DNA of 64,000 nucleotides, from assembly GCA_947488175.1 (NCBI GenBank), contig CANKYO010000009.1, forward strand, positions 62,001-126,000, in the 5' to 3' direction. The position numbers and the translations under genes were made by a program. Positions 37,252-46,180 of this stretch are shown piece after piece (the stretch's first letter is position 1; each line of letters starts with the position of its first letter). Below the pieces are notes generated by a model. The model was not told where the DNA came from, did no database searches, and worked only from the letters and a program-made list of their open reading frames with translations. The stretch is from an uncultured Paracoccaceae bacterium. GTDB lineage: Bacteria; Pseudomonadota; Alphaproteobacteria; Rhodobacterales; Rhodobacteraceae.

Positions 37252-38079
37252 TCAGACCCGCAGGCCCAGAATTTCGCGGGCCTGCGCGGTTGTGGCCACA
37301 GGCCGGTCGTAACGTGCACAAATCTCTGCCGCGCGGGTGACAAGCGCGGCATTGGACGGGGCAAGCGTATGCTTGTCCCAGCGCACATTGTCTTCCAGCC
37401 CGGTGCGGGTATGGCCGCCCGCCGCGATGGACCATTCATTGACCATGACCTGCCCGGCACCCACCCCTGCCGCACACCATTGCGCATCCGGGGCCAGCCG
37501 GTTCACCGTCTTGACGTAATAATCAAACACATCCTTGTCGACCGGCATGGCGTTCTTCACACCCATCACGAACTGCACATACAGCTGGCCGGGAATGCGT
37601 CCGTCGCGGTTCATCGTCACAGCCTGATGGATATGGGACAGATCGAACGCCTCGATCTCCGGCTTGACCTGATATTTGCGCATCTCGGACGCCAGCCAAT
37701 TCACCAGATCAGGCGGGTTTTCATAGACGCGTGACGGAAAATTGTTCGACCCCACCGACAACGATGCCATATCCGGGCGCAAGGGCAACATCCCGCCCCG
37801 TTCCTTGCCCGCACCCGACCGGCCCCCGGTGGACAATTGAATGATCATACCCGGGCAATGTTTCTGCACACCTTCCATCAGTGCTGCGAATTTATCGGGG
37901 TCCGATGACGGGGTCTGATCGTCATTGCGCACATGGGCATGGCAGATCGCGGCCCCGGCCTCGAACGCGGCATGGGTGGATTCCACCTGCTCTGATATCG
38001 TGACCGGCACCGCCGGATTATCCTCTTTCCGCGGGACAGATCCGGTGATGGCCACACAGACGATACAAGGTTTGGTCAT
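37252..38079 (-). CDS. Beta-keto acid cleavage enzyme (BKACE, DUF849)
   Basis: 275-residue TIM-barrel enzyme of the BKACE family. Members condense a beta-keto acid with acetyl-CoA, releasing acetoacetate and a new acyl-CoA; the founder is 3-keto-5-aminohexanoate cleavage enzyme of lysine fermentation. Zinc ligands His47 and His49 (CHAHVRN) and the motif EIEAFDLSH are present. Start at 38079. It is the last gene of the 37-46 kb block, 10 bp after the aminotransferase gene. The true substrate cannot be inferred from sequence alone. Confidence 0.9.
   Translation of the reverse strand: MTKPCIVCVAITGSVPRKEDNPAVPVTISEQVESTHAAFEAGAAICHAHVRNDDQTPSSDPDKFAALMEGVQKHCPGMIIQLSTGGRSGAGKERGGMLPLRPDMASLSVGSNNFPSRVYENPPDLVNWLASEMRKYQVKPEIEAFDLSHIHQAVTMNRDGRIPGQLYVQFVMGVKNAMPVDKDVFDYYVKTVNRLAPDAQWCAAGVGAGQVMVNEWSIAAGGHTRTGLEDNVRWDKHTLAPSNAALVTRAAEICARYDRPVATTAQAREILGLRV
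37259..37286 (-). terminator. Hairpin at the end of the BKACE gene
   Basis: CGCAGGCCC (37259-37267) pairs perfectly with GGGCCTGCG (37278-37286), 10-base loop, inside the last codons of the BKACE gene and 9 bp from the convergent RND permease stop. It may help end transcription from both sides. No T-run. Confidence 0.35.
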
Positions 38080-38089
38080 GGTCAGGCCT

Positions 38090-39415
38090 TCAAGGGGTAA
38101 GGGCGGTCTCAACCGCGCCGGACAGCTTTTGCACCAGTTCGTCAATCTGGGCATCTTCGATGATGAATGGCGGGGCCAGCAGCACATGATCACCGGATTG
38201 CCCGTCGATTGTCCCGCTCATCGGGTAACAAATCATCCCGGCCTCGAACGCTGCCTTCTTGATCTTGGCGGCAATCTTGCGCGACGGGTCGAACGGCGCC
38301 TTGGTCTCGCGGTCCGCAACCAGCTCGACCCCCTGAAACAGGCCCCTGCCCCGGATATCGCCCACATGGGAATGCTGGCCAAATGCGGCCTGCAATGCCG
38401 CCATCAGTTTCTCGCCTTGGGTCTTCACACGCGGAATCAGATCACGCTCCAGCATCGCATTCACCACGGCCACACCAGCCGCCGCAGCCGTCGGATGACC
38501 CAGATAGGTATGCCCGTGCTGGAAAAATCCGGTACCGTCTTCGATTGTCTGGTAAATTTGACGGCTGCACAGCATCGCCCCGATCGGCTGATACCCCGCA
38601 CCCAACCCTTTGGCGATACACAGGATATCCGGGGCCACCCCATCCTGTTCGCAGGCAAACAACGTCCCCGTCCGGCCCATCCCGCACATGACCTCATCCA
38701 GGATCAGCAGAATGCCGTATTGGTCGCAAATCTCGCGGATACGCTTGAAATACCCCGGCGCGGGGGTCAGCGCCCCGGCGGTCGCACCGACAACCGGCTC
38801 GGCAGCAAAGGCCATCACGTTTTCCGGGCCGACGCGCAGCAGCTCTTCCTCCAGCAGGTTCGCCGCACGCAACCCGTACTCTTCCAGCGTCTCATCATCG
38901 CGCTTCAGGCGATATTCATAGCACGGATCAATATGGCTCATGTCGATCAACAGCGGACCAAACTGCGCGCGCCGCCAAGCGTTACCCCCTGCCGACAGCG
39001 CGCCCATCGTATTGCCGTGATAGCTTTGCCTGCGGGCGATCAGGCGGCCGCGCTGCGGCTCACCTTTTTCGACAAAATACTGCCGGGCCAGTTTCAATGC
39101 CGCTTCCATCGCCTCTGATCCACCTGACACCAGATAAACCCGGTCCAGATCACCCGGCGCATGGGCGATCAGCAGATCGGCCAGCGTTTCGGCAGGTTCC
39201 GACGTGAAAAACCCGGTATGGGCATAGGCCAGATTGTCCAACTGCGCCTTGACCGCATCAATGATCGTGCGGTCACCATGGCCAAGGCATGACACAGCCG
39301 CTCCACCGGACGCATCCAGATACTGCTTGCCGCTTTCATCATACAGATAACAGCCTTCGCCGCGCACCGCGACAGGCGGCAACTGCTTGGTATGTCTTGG
39401 AAAAATATGCGACAT
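38090..39415 (-). CDS. Class III (omega-type) aminotransferase
   Basis: 441-residue PLP enzyme, fold type I. Lys269 (CIAKGLGAGYQPIGA) is the Schiff-base lysine and Asp240 (LILDEVMCGMGRTG) contacts the cofactor nitrogen. This class acts on omega- or beta-amino groups and amines. It is flanked by the C45 hydrolase and BKACE genes with 10-bp gaps. A beta- or omega-amino acid substrate yielding a keto acid for BKACE is a reasonable inference. AGGAGG precedes the ATG at 39415. Confidence 0.93.
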   Translation of the reverse strand: MSHIFPRHTKQLPPVAVRGEGCYLYDESGKQYLDASGGAAVSCLGHGDRTIIDAVKAQLDNLAYAHTGFFTSEPAETLADLLIAHAPGDLDRVYLVSGGSEAMEAALKLARQYFVEKGEPQRGRLIARRQSYHGNTMGALSAGGNAWRRAQFGPLLIDMSHIDPCYEYRLKRDDETLEEYGLRAANLLEEELLRVGPENVMAFAAEPVVGATAGALTPAPGYFKRIREICDQYGILLILDEVMCGMGRTGTLFACEQDGVAPDILCIAKGLGAGYQPIGAMLCSRQIYQTIEDGTGFFQHGHTYLGHPTAAAAGVAVVNAMLERDLIPRVKTQGEKLMAALQAAFGQHSHVGDIRGRGLFQGVELVADRETKAPFDPSRKIAAKIKKAAFEAGMICYPMSGTIDGQSGDHVLLAPPFIIEDAQIDELVQKLSGAVETALTP

Positions 39416-39425
39416 CCGCACCTCC

Positions 39426-40397
39426 TCAGGCGGCACCGGGGATTTGCACCCGGCGCCCGCCTTCCTGAAAATCATCCAGCCCCAGCGCCCAGACCGTGCC
39501 TGGCCAACGCACCTCCATCTGCCGCAGGCGCGGGCGATAGACCGCCGTATAAAGCGTACCGAACCCCGCATCGAACGCCGTCGAGTAAAGCGGCGGACGC
39601 AGGAAAGCACCGATGAACTTTTCCTCGGGATCGCGGTGCAGGGTCAGGCGCTGCAACAGGAACCGTTCGCGTTCGACCGTGGCAGTAAACCGGGCATGGC
39701 TGATCCATTCCACGTTTTCCTGATGGTTGGTCGCAACAGCGGCATGGGTGATGACAGCAGGCCGGTCGGGGGCCATCATCGCTGTCAGATACTTGCGCTT
39801 GGCGTCCAGGACGGTGACGTTATAGCTCATATGCGTGGGCACCCGCGCCAGCACCTCGCCCGCCTCTTCTGTCGTCTCGCAGGTCTGCAGCACATAGCGG
39901 AGTATCAGCGGCACACCGAAACCATCGCCAACCACACGCCTGCCGCCAAAGGTCAACGATATCGCCAGACCCGCATCATTCATGCCATCGACCAGACCCC
40001 ACAGCCCGTCAGACGTGCCCATCACACGCCTGCCCTGCCATTTCGTGCGCAGGATCAGGCTGTCGAATGCGTTCGGATTATAGTCATAATTGCGTACCAG
40101 TACCGGCTCTTCGCCCGGCCAGACCGCCTGACTGCAGCCTGTCAGATAAGGCGGCGGGCAATAAAAGCTCAGAAACCGCGCCGCCTGATCACCGCCACCC
40201 GCCAGATCGCACAGCTCTTCGTACAGCGGTATGATCTCTGGCATATGCTGGGTCAGCGCGCGTCTACTTTCCAGATAGCTCGCGCGCGCCGCGTCGCCCT
40301 CTTTCAGCCACCAGCGTTTGTAATCCGGCCAGTATTCGGCGAAAAGCCCGGCCCATTTCGGGCCGGGCAAATCTTCGCTGAGGGCGCGCCAAAGCAT
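39426..40397 (-). CDS. C45-family Ntn-hydrolase (acyltransferase/amidohydrolase)
   Basis: 323 residues similar to the acyl-CoA:6-aminopenicillanate acyltransferase / peptidase C45 family. The predicted autocatalytic nucleophile is Cys88 in YLTGCSQAVW, followed by VRNYDYNP and GLWGLVDGMNDAGLA typical of these Ntn hydrolases. They self-cleave and then hydrolyse or form amide bonds. In this cluster an N-acyl or peptide-like conjugate is the likely substrate (inference). Confidence 0.85.
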   Translation of the reverse strand: MLWRALSEDLPGPKWAGLFAEYWPDYKRWWLKEGDAARASYLESRRALTQHMPEIIPLYEELCDLAGGGDQAARFLSFYCPPPYLTGCSQAVWPGEEPVLVRNYDYNPNAFDSLILRTKWQGRRVMGTSDGLWGLVDGMNDAGLAISLTFGGRRVVGDGFGVPLILRYVLQTCETTEEAGEVLARVPTHMSYNVTVLDAKRKYLTAMMAPDRPAVITHAAVATNHQENVEWISHARFTATVERERFLLQRLTLHRDPEEKFIGAFLRPPLYSTAFDAGFGTLYTAVYRPRLRQMEVRWPGTVWALGLDDFQEGGRRVQIPGAA

Positions 40398-40406
40398 AGG
40401 TTTTCC

Positions 40407-41864
40407 TTACATGATCTTGAACGCAGGATCAGCCAGCGCCGGGCCCGCATTGGCCACCGGCAGCGGCTTGCCCGACACCGATTGTTTGATGCCGTGGATC
40501 CACTTTTTCGCCCGTTCATTCAACTGGAAACTCTTGGTCATCGACCGGCCACGGGTCACCAGAATACCGATATCGGCGCCTTCATACCGGTAATCACCCG
40601 GCTGCAGGATCCGCAGGAAAAACGCCTCGTTCTCGCTTTCAACAGCACGGCGGTGATAATCGAACCGGTCAAAGACCACACGCCCGTCTTCCAGCATCTT
40701 GTAGATACCCGTTTCCGGCGCTTCGGTGCAGATATCAACGCTGTCCTCGGTATGCTTGATCACCATCTGCGACCAGCTGTCGATCATGTCCGGGTCAGCC
40801 CAGCGGCTGTTCAACTCATCCACATCCAGATCGAATTTCTTCTTCGAAAATTCCAGCAGATGGAACAGGAACAGCGGGGCATCAGCATGGGCAAAGGCCG
40901 CATGATTGGTCATCGACGATGCACCGGTAATACGCGGATTCAATTCACCCAGCCACAGATCGCCGGTCTTCTTGTCGATCAGGAAATCAAGCTCGAAATA
41001 CCCGCGATAGCCTTCCTTGCGCAGCTGCTCGCCAAACTTGAACGTCAGATCACGGGCCTTTTCACGCACCTTGGGGGGGAATGCGGTGGACAGGATTTCA
41101 TTACCGCACCAGCCGCCGCGATAGGGGGTTAGCTCCTTGAACCCCACCAGTTCGGTCATCAGCGGACCAACGATGGTGCCTTCCTTGGTGGCACAGGCCT
41201 CAATCGCGGAACCGCGGCAATCGATCCGCTTCATGATCTTGATCTCGCCTTCGCCGACGATCTCGTGCTCGTGACGCCGGAAATCGGCCTCAGACTTGAT
41301 AAAGAACGTGGTGTGACCGCTGTCGCCAAAGGCCGATTGCAGGACCAGATCATTGCCCAGCTTGGCCTCTTTGCAGACCTCCTGTAGATGGGCGTAGTCC
41401 TTGACCTCTGACAGCGTGTTGGGGACAGACGGCACACCGGCCTTGTTCCCGATCCGCACCGTTTCGATCTTGTTGTCCATCGACGTGCGCAGCTTGGCCT
41501 TGGGGAACCAGACATCCGCGCCCAGTTCCTTTGACAACCGTTCCGTTTCCTCATCGAACATCAGGAACACGAACTTCGGCTTGCCGCCGCGGCGCTTGAT
41601 GAAATCAATCACCTCTTTGTGCTGCAGCAGATAGTTGTTGATATCCTCGATCGACTGGAACTCCGCATGCGGCTGTTCGGACGGGCAGAATACGTTCGGA
41701 TGCTTGCCACCATAACAGTCGATATAGCAGATATATTTGAAGTTCTTGACCCATTCATCGAGGCCCAGAAGGTTGAAATTCGTCGCCGAAATGAAATAGA
41801 TCGGGTCCTCATTGCGGTGAAAGAACCGCCGGATTTCTGAGATATTCTTGAGCATGGTTGCCAT
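40407..41864 (-). CDS. ATP-grasp ligase
   Basis: 485 residues with an ATP-grasp core: LVLQSAFGDSGHTTFFIKS (nucleotide loop), then GYFELDFLIDKKTGDLWLGE and ELNPRITGASSMTNHAAF (metal site). It resembles carbamoyl-phosphate/biotin-carboxylase-like folds but has no biotin carboxyl carrier partner. Such enzymes usually join a carboxylate to an amine through an acyl phosphate. The unusual C-terminal region (about 385-485) is unassigned. Tightly linked to the decarboxylase gene (15 bp). Confidence 0.85.
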   Translation of the reverse strand: MATMLKNISEIRRFFHRNEDPIYFISATNFNLLGLDEWVKNFKYICYIDCYGGKHPNVFCPSEQPHAEFQSIEDINNYLLQHKEVIDFIKRRGGKPKFVFLMFDEETERLSKELGADVWFPKAKLRTSMDNKIETVRIGNKAGVPSVPNTLSEVKDYAHLQEVCKEAKLGNDLVLQSAFGDSGHTTFFIKSEADFRRHEHEIVGEGEIKIMKRIDCRGSAIEACATKEGTIVGPLMTELVGFKELTPYRGGWCGNEILSTAFPPKVREKARDLTFKFGEQLRKEGYRGYFELDFLIDKKTGDLWLGELNPRITGASSMTNHAAFAHADAPLFLFHLLEFSKKKFDLDVDELNSRWADPDMIDSWSQMVIKHTEDSVDICTEAPETGIYKMLEDGRVVFDRFDYHRRAVESENEAFFLRILQPGDYRYEGADIGILVTRGRSMTKSFQLNERAKKWIHGIKQSVSGKPLPVANAGPALADPAFKIM

Positions 41865-41879
41865 GGTCTTGTCCTTTTC

Positions 41880-44621
41880 TTACTCGGCGGCTGTTTGGAT
41901 AGCTTTGGGTTTTGGCAAGGCGGCCAGCGCTTCGGCCGTGAAGACGCGCAACCCCAGATCGGCGCGGTACCCGTGGATCTCGTTGACATCGAGCGCGCGC
42001 ATGAATGACAGGATTTCCTGGCTGATCACCTGACCGGGCACGAGAATGGGAAAACCCGGCGGGTAGGGGATGATGAAGCTGGCCGATACGACCTCCTGCC
42101 CGGCATCCATCGCCTCCTTCAGCGATCCATTCAGTTCCAGATAATCGCAGTTCGCCTCATCATAACTGAGGTAATAGGCGGTCCGAATGTCCCCTTCCGG
42201 GGTCAGGTCGTCAGGGCGAAACGCATCATGGAACCGGCTGAAATCGGGCAGTGGCGGATAATTTTCCGTCAGGTTCTTCACCCGGCGATCAAATGACAGA
42301 CGCTCCATCTTGGATGCATCATCAAGCAGATCGTCCAGTTCATTCGCGATCTCGACCAGCACCTCGATCAGATAGGCAACAGATGACCGTGTGGTCCCGA
42401 TATTGGTCATGAACAGGACAGTGTTGCGGGATGTCTTGTTGATCTGGATGCCGTATTTATCCATCAACACGTCATTCTTGAATGTATCGCCGTCCCAACC
42501 TGTCCCGCCAACGGCAAGGGTCACACGGGTGGCATCCAGCACGAAATCGTCCTGTTCCCAGCAATCCCACATATCGGTCCAGCCCTGATCGACGTCGAAA
42601 TAGCTTTTGACGCCGCTTTGCCGGTATGCCTCGGGGATCATGTCGCCGGCGGTCAGCACGCGGAAATACTTCTGCAGCAACGGATGGCTGGTGATCGCCT
42701 TGCGCATTGCCATCGCCGCCTCGATCTGGCGCTGGACAAATTCGAACCCTTCCAGTTCGACCTGTCGTCGGCCCACATCCAGCGACGCGATGATCTGATA
42801 ATTGGGCGAGGTCGAGGTATGGGTCATATACGCCTCGTGAAACGACTGTTCGACTTCACCTTTGAAGTCCTGATCGTTCACATGGATCATCGAACCCTGC
42901 CGCAACGAGGTCAGCGTCTTATGGGTCGATTGGGTCGCGTAGACCCTGATCCGCGCATCCGGGGGTGCGATCAGGCGAGTGTCGATCAGTTCCTCATCGG
43001 ACGCATCATCCAGATCGGCCTGCTGTTCATCATAGGCGCGCTGATGCGCCTCGGTCCGCAGCCGCTTGCGCAGGTTGTTGGCGGTGCGCATCGCCGTCCG
43101 CTGGCGATAGGTCGGACTGAACCGGGCAAAGGCGAACCACGCCTCGTCCCACAGGAAAATCAGGTCTTTCTTGATCGCCAGGCATTCTTCCATCACCCGT
43201 TCAACGTTGTAAACCAGCCCGTCAAAAGTGCAGTTCGTCAAAAGCAGCATCCGCACGCGGTCCAGCTTCCCCGCAGCCTTCAGAGCCAGTAGCTGATGTT
43301 TGATTTCTTTCAGCGGGACAGCACCATACATCGAATATTCGTTCAGCGGGTAGCTATCGAGATAGACCACCTCGGCCCCGGCCAGCACCATGCCGTAATG
43401 GTGTGATTTGTGGCAATCGCGGTCCACCAGCACGATATCGCCGGGGCGGACGAGTGCCTGCACCACGATTTTGTTACAGGTCGATGTACCGTTGGTTGCA
43501 AAGAAGGTCTGTTTGGATCCAAAGGCCCGACTGGCTAGTTCCTGCGCCTCCTTGATTGGCCCGTGCGGTTCCAGCAGACTGTCCAGTCCACCAGACGTTG
43601 CCGAGGTTTCGGCCAAAAAGATATTCGGTCCGTAAAAGGCGCCCATATCTTGAATCCAGTGTGACCGGGTGATCGACTTGCCGCGGCTGATTGGCATCGC
43701 ATGGAAAACACCGGTTGGCTGTTTGGAATAGTTAACCAGTGCGGTGAAGAACGGCGTCTTATGACGCGCCGCCACCCCGCGCAGGATATTCAGGTGCAAC
43801 TCCATAAAGTCTTCCTGATTGTAGAAAACGCGCCGGCAGATCCCCAGATCAAGCCCCGCGATATCCTCGACCGACCGTTCCGTCACCAGATAAGCATCCA
43901 ACTCGGGGCGCACGCGCGCGATCAGACGGCAGAGCTCCGGTCCGTAATCCTCTGGCAGCATCGCCTCGATTGCTTCGGAGTCGCTGGCGTTACTGACATA
44001 TTTGCTCAGAATTTCGTTCGCGTTTTTCGATTTCAGAACCAGCCCGGGGCGAACCACAATGGCCTGGATATTGTGGTTGAACAAAACCGCGATCAAAGCA
44101 TCTTCAAGGCTGGGCACGACCACAGCCTCGTAATTGTATGGATCCTCCGGGCGGCGCATCCGCGACACGTTGCTTTTCAGCCAGCGTTCCTGATGGTCGT
44201 TCACGTTGTCGACGATCAACACCTCAAAATAGGGGCGTGTCATTGCGCGCGCTTCGGGCGACAGCATCGCCTCATCGTTATGTTCTTCGTCATCGGTGCT
44301 GTCACGGTCCAGCGGGATGGTCCGCCTGCGATAGGCCCCGGTCGTTAGGGCGCGCGTCACACGGTTGGTGGTAAAGGACAAATCCTCGAAATTGCCATGT
44401 TCGAACTGGCGGCGCATGTGATCAAAGGCCGCCATGCCCGGAAACGCCCAATAGGGTTCGATCAGCGCAAGCGACTCGAAAAGGTCTGCGATCCGTATCT
44501 TTAGCGCCGCCGCCTTCTTGCCGTTCGGCTCACGACAGATGGATGTCGTCGCCTCGCGCAGCGCGCTCCATCTGTCTGCCCGCAATTGTGTGGCGGAATA
44601 GTATTCGCTGACGGAATCCAT
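41880..44621 (-). CDS. Large Orn/Lys/Arg-type PLP decarboxylase
   Basis: 913 residues from the ATG at 44621. PLP fold type I core of the ornithine/lysine/arginine decarboxylase family: LDSLLEPHGPIKEAQ, NGTSTCNK, DRDCHKSHHYG, WDEAWFAFARF (491-501) and the Schiff-base Lys568 in QSTHKTL. It is clearly longer than enterobacterial members (about 710-755), with about 330 residues before the PLP domain and a charged insert of about 45 residues between 503 and 558. The exact amino acid substrate is not predictable. Confidence 0.88.
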   Translation of the reverse strand: MDSVSEYYSATQLRADRWSALREATTSICREPNGKKAAALKIRIADLFESLALIEPYWAFPGMAAFDHMRRQFEHGNFEDLSFTTNRVTRALTTGAYRRRTIPLDRDSTDDEEHNDEAMLSPEARAMTRPYFEVLIVDNVNDHQERWLKSNVSRMRRPEDPYNYEAVVVPSLEDALIAVLFNHNIQAIVVRPGLVLKSKNANEILSKYVSNASDSEAIEAMLPEDYGPELCRLIARVRPELDAYLVTERSVEDIAGLDLGICRRVFYNQEDFMELHLNILRGVAARHKTPFFTALVNYSKQPTGVFHAMPISRGKSITRSHWIQDMGAFYGPNIFLAETSATSGGLDSLLEPHGPIKEAQELASRAFGSKQTFFATNGTSTCNKIVVQALVRPGDIVLVDRDCHKSHHYGMVLAGAEVVYLDSYPLNEYSMYGAVPLKEIKHQLLALKAAGKLDRVRMLLLTNCTFDGLVYNVERVMEECLAIKKDLIFLWDEAWFAFARFSPTYRQRTAMRTANNLRKRLRTEAHQRAYDEQQADLDDASDEELIDTRLIAPPDARIRVYATQSTHKTLTSLRQGSMIHVNDQDFKGEVEQSFHEAYMTHTSTSPNYQIIASLDVGRRQVELEGFEFVQRQIEAAMAMRKAITSHPLLQKYFRVLTAGDMIPEAYRQSGVKSYFDVDQGWTDMWDCWEQDDFVLDATRVTLAVGGTGWDGDTFKNDVLMDKYGIQINKTSRNTVLFMTNIGTTRSSVAYLIEVLVEIANELDDLLDDASKMERLSFDRRVKNLTENYPPLPDFSRFHDAFRPDDLTPEGDIRTAYYLSYDEANCDYLELNGSLKEAMDAGQEVVSASFIIPYPPGFPILVPGQVISQEILSFMRALDVNEIHGYRADLGLRVFTAEALAALPKPKAIQTAAE

Positions 44622-44693
44622 CGGTCGTTCTCCCATTTGGGGCGACGACGCTGGGATGGATACGCGGCCTGGCAAGCCGCGTGTCAGCCTGCG

Positions 44694-45668
44694 TCAGCCA
44701 CCTGATGTCTTGCCCACAAAGGGCGAAATTCCATAGCCCAGCTTCGGCTGGCGGTCCTGTGCCTCAGCCTCCGCATCCGCTTGTACATCGACATGCAGTC
44801 CGGCCCGTGATCCTTGCTGGGGTATCTCGAGCGGCCCGAGTGTCTGCAGATAGGCATCGGTGCCACTGCTGCGATCATAAACCGAAAAATCGGCAGAGCG
44901 GTCACGGAAGCTTTTCAGAACCTGACCCAGGCCCTTCATTCCCGTTTCGCGCTGACGGCGAACCATGGACAGATCAACCTCGATCGGGAACATGTCCTCC
45001 TGCCCCGCCGACTGGTGCAGCACCAGCGATGTCGGATCAACCACAAGCGATTTGCCCACGCCACCGGCCCCCAGCCCGTTCACATCAATCACATAGCACT
45101 GGAACTGGGCCGCCGTCGCCCGGGCAATCGCCAGTTCAGCGTCACGGTCGGTGGTCCCAGTCAGGACAGGGTGCAACAGCACCTCGACCCCCTGACTGGT
45201 CAATTGGCGGGTCGTTTCCGGAAACCACATGTCATAACAGATCGACAGGCCGAACCGGCCCACATCCGGCACGTCGAAGACGCAGAATTCGGTGCCCGCG
45301 GCGATGCCAGCCTCATAAGGCAGGAACGGGAACATCTTGGCATAACGGCGAACGACATTGCCATCGGGGTCGATCACAAGTGACGTGTTGTAAACACGAC
45401 CATCTTCGGGATGTGTCAGAAACATCGACCCGGGGATCAGCCAGATCTTGTGCCGCCTTGCTGCATCGCAAAACCGGTCAATTACTTCGTTCTCGGGTGG
45501 CAGCTTATACTTTTCCAAGGGACCGAACGGGGCAAGTTCGCTGAACAGCACCATCTGGGTCCAAGGAAACCGCATCATCAGCACGTCAAGCCGATGCAGC
45601 ATGCCATCGACATTGGGTTGCAGGGCGTTGACGTACATTTGCACGCCAGCAATCGCGAAAGGGGTCAT
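44694..45668 (-). CDS. Carbon-nitrogen hydrolase (nitrilase superfamily)
   Basis: 324 residues with the catalytic triad Glu44 (FSELAPFG), Lys111 (YAKMFPF) and Cys144 (SICYDMWFPE). The family includes N-carbamoylputrescine amidase, beta-ureidopropionase and amide hydrolases; the branch here is uncertain. The C-terminal tail of about 50 residues is non-conserved. It is 72 bp upstream of the decarboxylase gene. Its GGAGAA ribosome site lies in one arm of a TCTCCG/CGGAGA hairpin (45678-45695). Confidence 0.9.
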   Translation of the reverse strand: MTPFAIAGVQMYVNALQPNVDGMLHRLDVLMMRFPWTQMVLFSELAPFGPLEKYKLPPENEVIDRFCDAARRHKIWLIPGSMFLTHPEDGRVYNTSLVIDPDGNVVRRYAKMFPFLPYEAGIAAGTEFCVFDVPDVGRFGLSICYDMWFPETTRQLTSQGVEVLLHPVLTGTTDRDAELAIARATAAQFQCYVIDVNGLGAGGVGKSLVVDPTSLVLHQSAGQEDMFPIEVDLSMVRRQRETGMKGLGQVLKSFRDRSADFSVYDRSSGTDAYLQTLGPLEIPQQGSRAGLHVDVQADAEAEAQDRQPKLGYGISPFVGKTSGG

Positions 45669-45736
45669 GTCTCGAATTCTCCGTGAAGGCGGAGACGGGC
45701 CACATCGGCCATCAGAATCTCCGCGTCACGCACCCT

Positions 45737-46168
45737 TTACGCCCTTACGACCAGAACTGAAACCGGTGACCTGCGGACAACACGGTCCGCATTCGATCCG
45801 ACAAGGAATTCACGGACCCGGTCCGGCTTGTGCGAGGCCATAACTACAAGGTCGCATTCAACCTCACCGATGGTTTTCAGGATCTTCTTGTGGATCTTGC
45901 CAAAGGCCAGATGCTGTTTGACCTGCACGTCCTCTGGTATCTCCTTTTCCACCAGATCATTCAGTGCCTTGTTGGCGGCAGCCACGGCCTTCTCCTCAAA
46001 ATCGTCGGGAAAGAACCCTTCGACCAAGGGCGTGCCCATATCAGGCACCACGGACATGATATGCAGCGTTCCGCTTGATGCGCGCACAAGCTCCACCGCC
46101 TGCGGTAGCGCCTTTTTCCAGGACGCAGGGTGGTTCAGATCGACGGTCAGCAAAACAGTATTGAACAT
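45737..46168 (-). CDS. Universal stress protein (UspA family)
   Basis: 143 residues, single Usp domain. The usual nucleotide loop is degenerate: ASHKPDRVREFLVGSNADRV lacks the first glycines, so ATP binding is doubtful. It is directly downstream of the TRAP permease gene (12 bp). UspA proteins linked to TRAP operons, such as TeaD, modulate transporter activity; a similar role is inferred. Confidence 0.88.
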   Translation of the reverse strand: MFNTVLLTVDLNHPASWKKALPQAVELVRASSGTLHIMSVVPDMGTPLVEGFFPDDFEEKAVAAANKALNDLVEKEIPEDVQVKQHLAFGKIHKKILKTIGEVECDLVVMASHKPDRVREFLVGSNADRVVRRSPVSVLVVRA

Positions 46169-46180
46169 GGTCCGTCCTTT

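Noticed and set aside
39387-41132. 581-codon plus-strand frame across the C45 hydrolase and ATP-grasp genes
   Set aside because: It spans the antisense of several well-supported genes and their junctions and has no recognisable domain.
44622-44693. Leader RNA (speF-type) before the decarboxylase gene
   Set aside because: The 72-bp spacer is too short and shows no such fold; the gene is within an operon.
45678-45695. Hairpin covering the nitrilase ribosome site as a riboswitch
   Set aside because: A 6-bp stem alone is too small to support a riboswitch; recorded only as a note on the gene.
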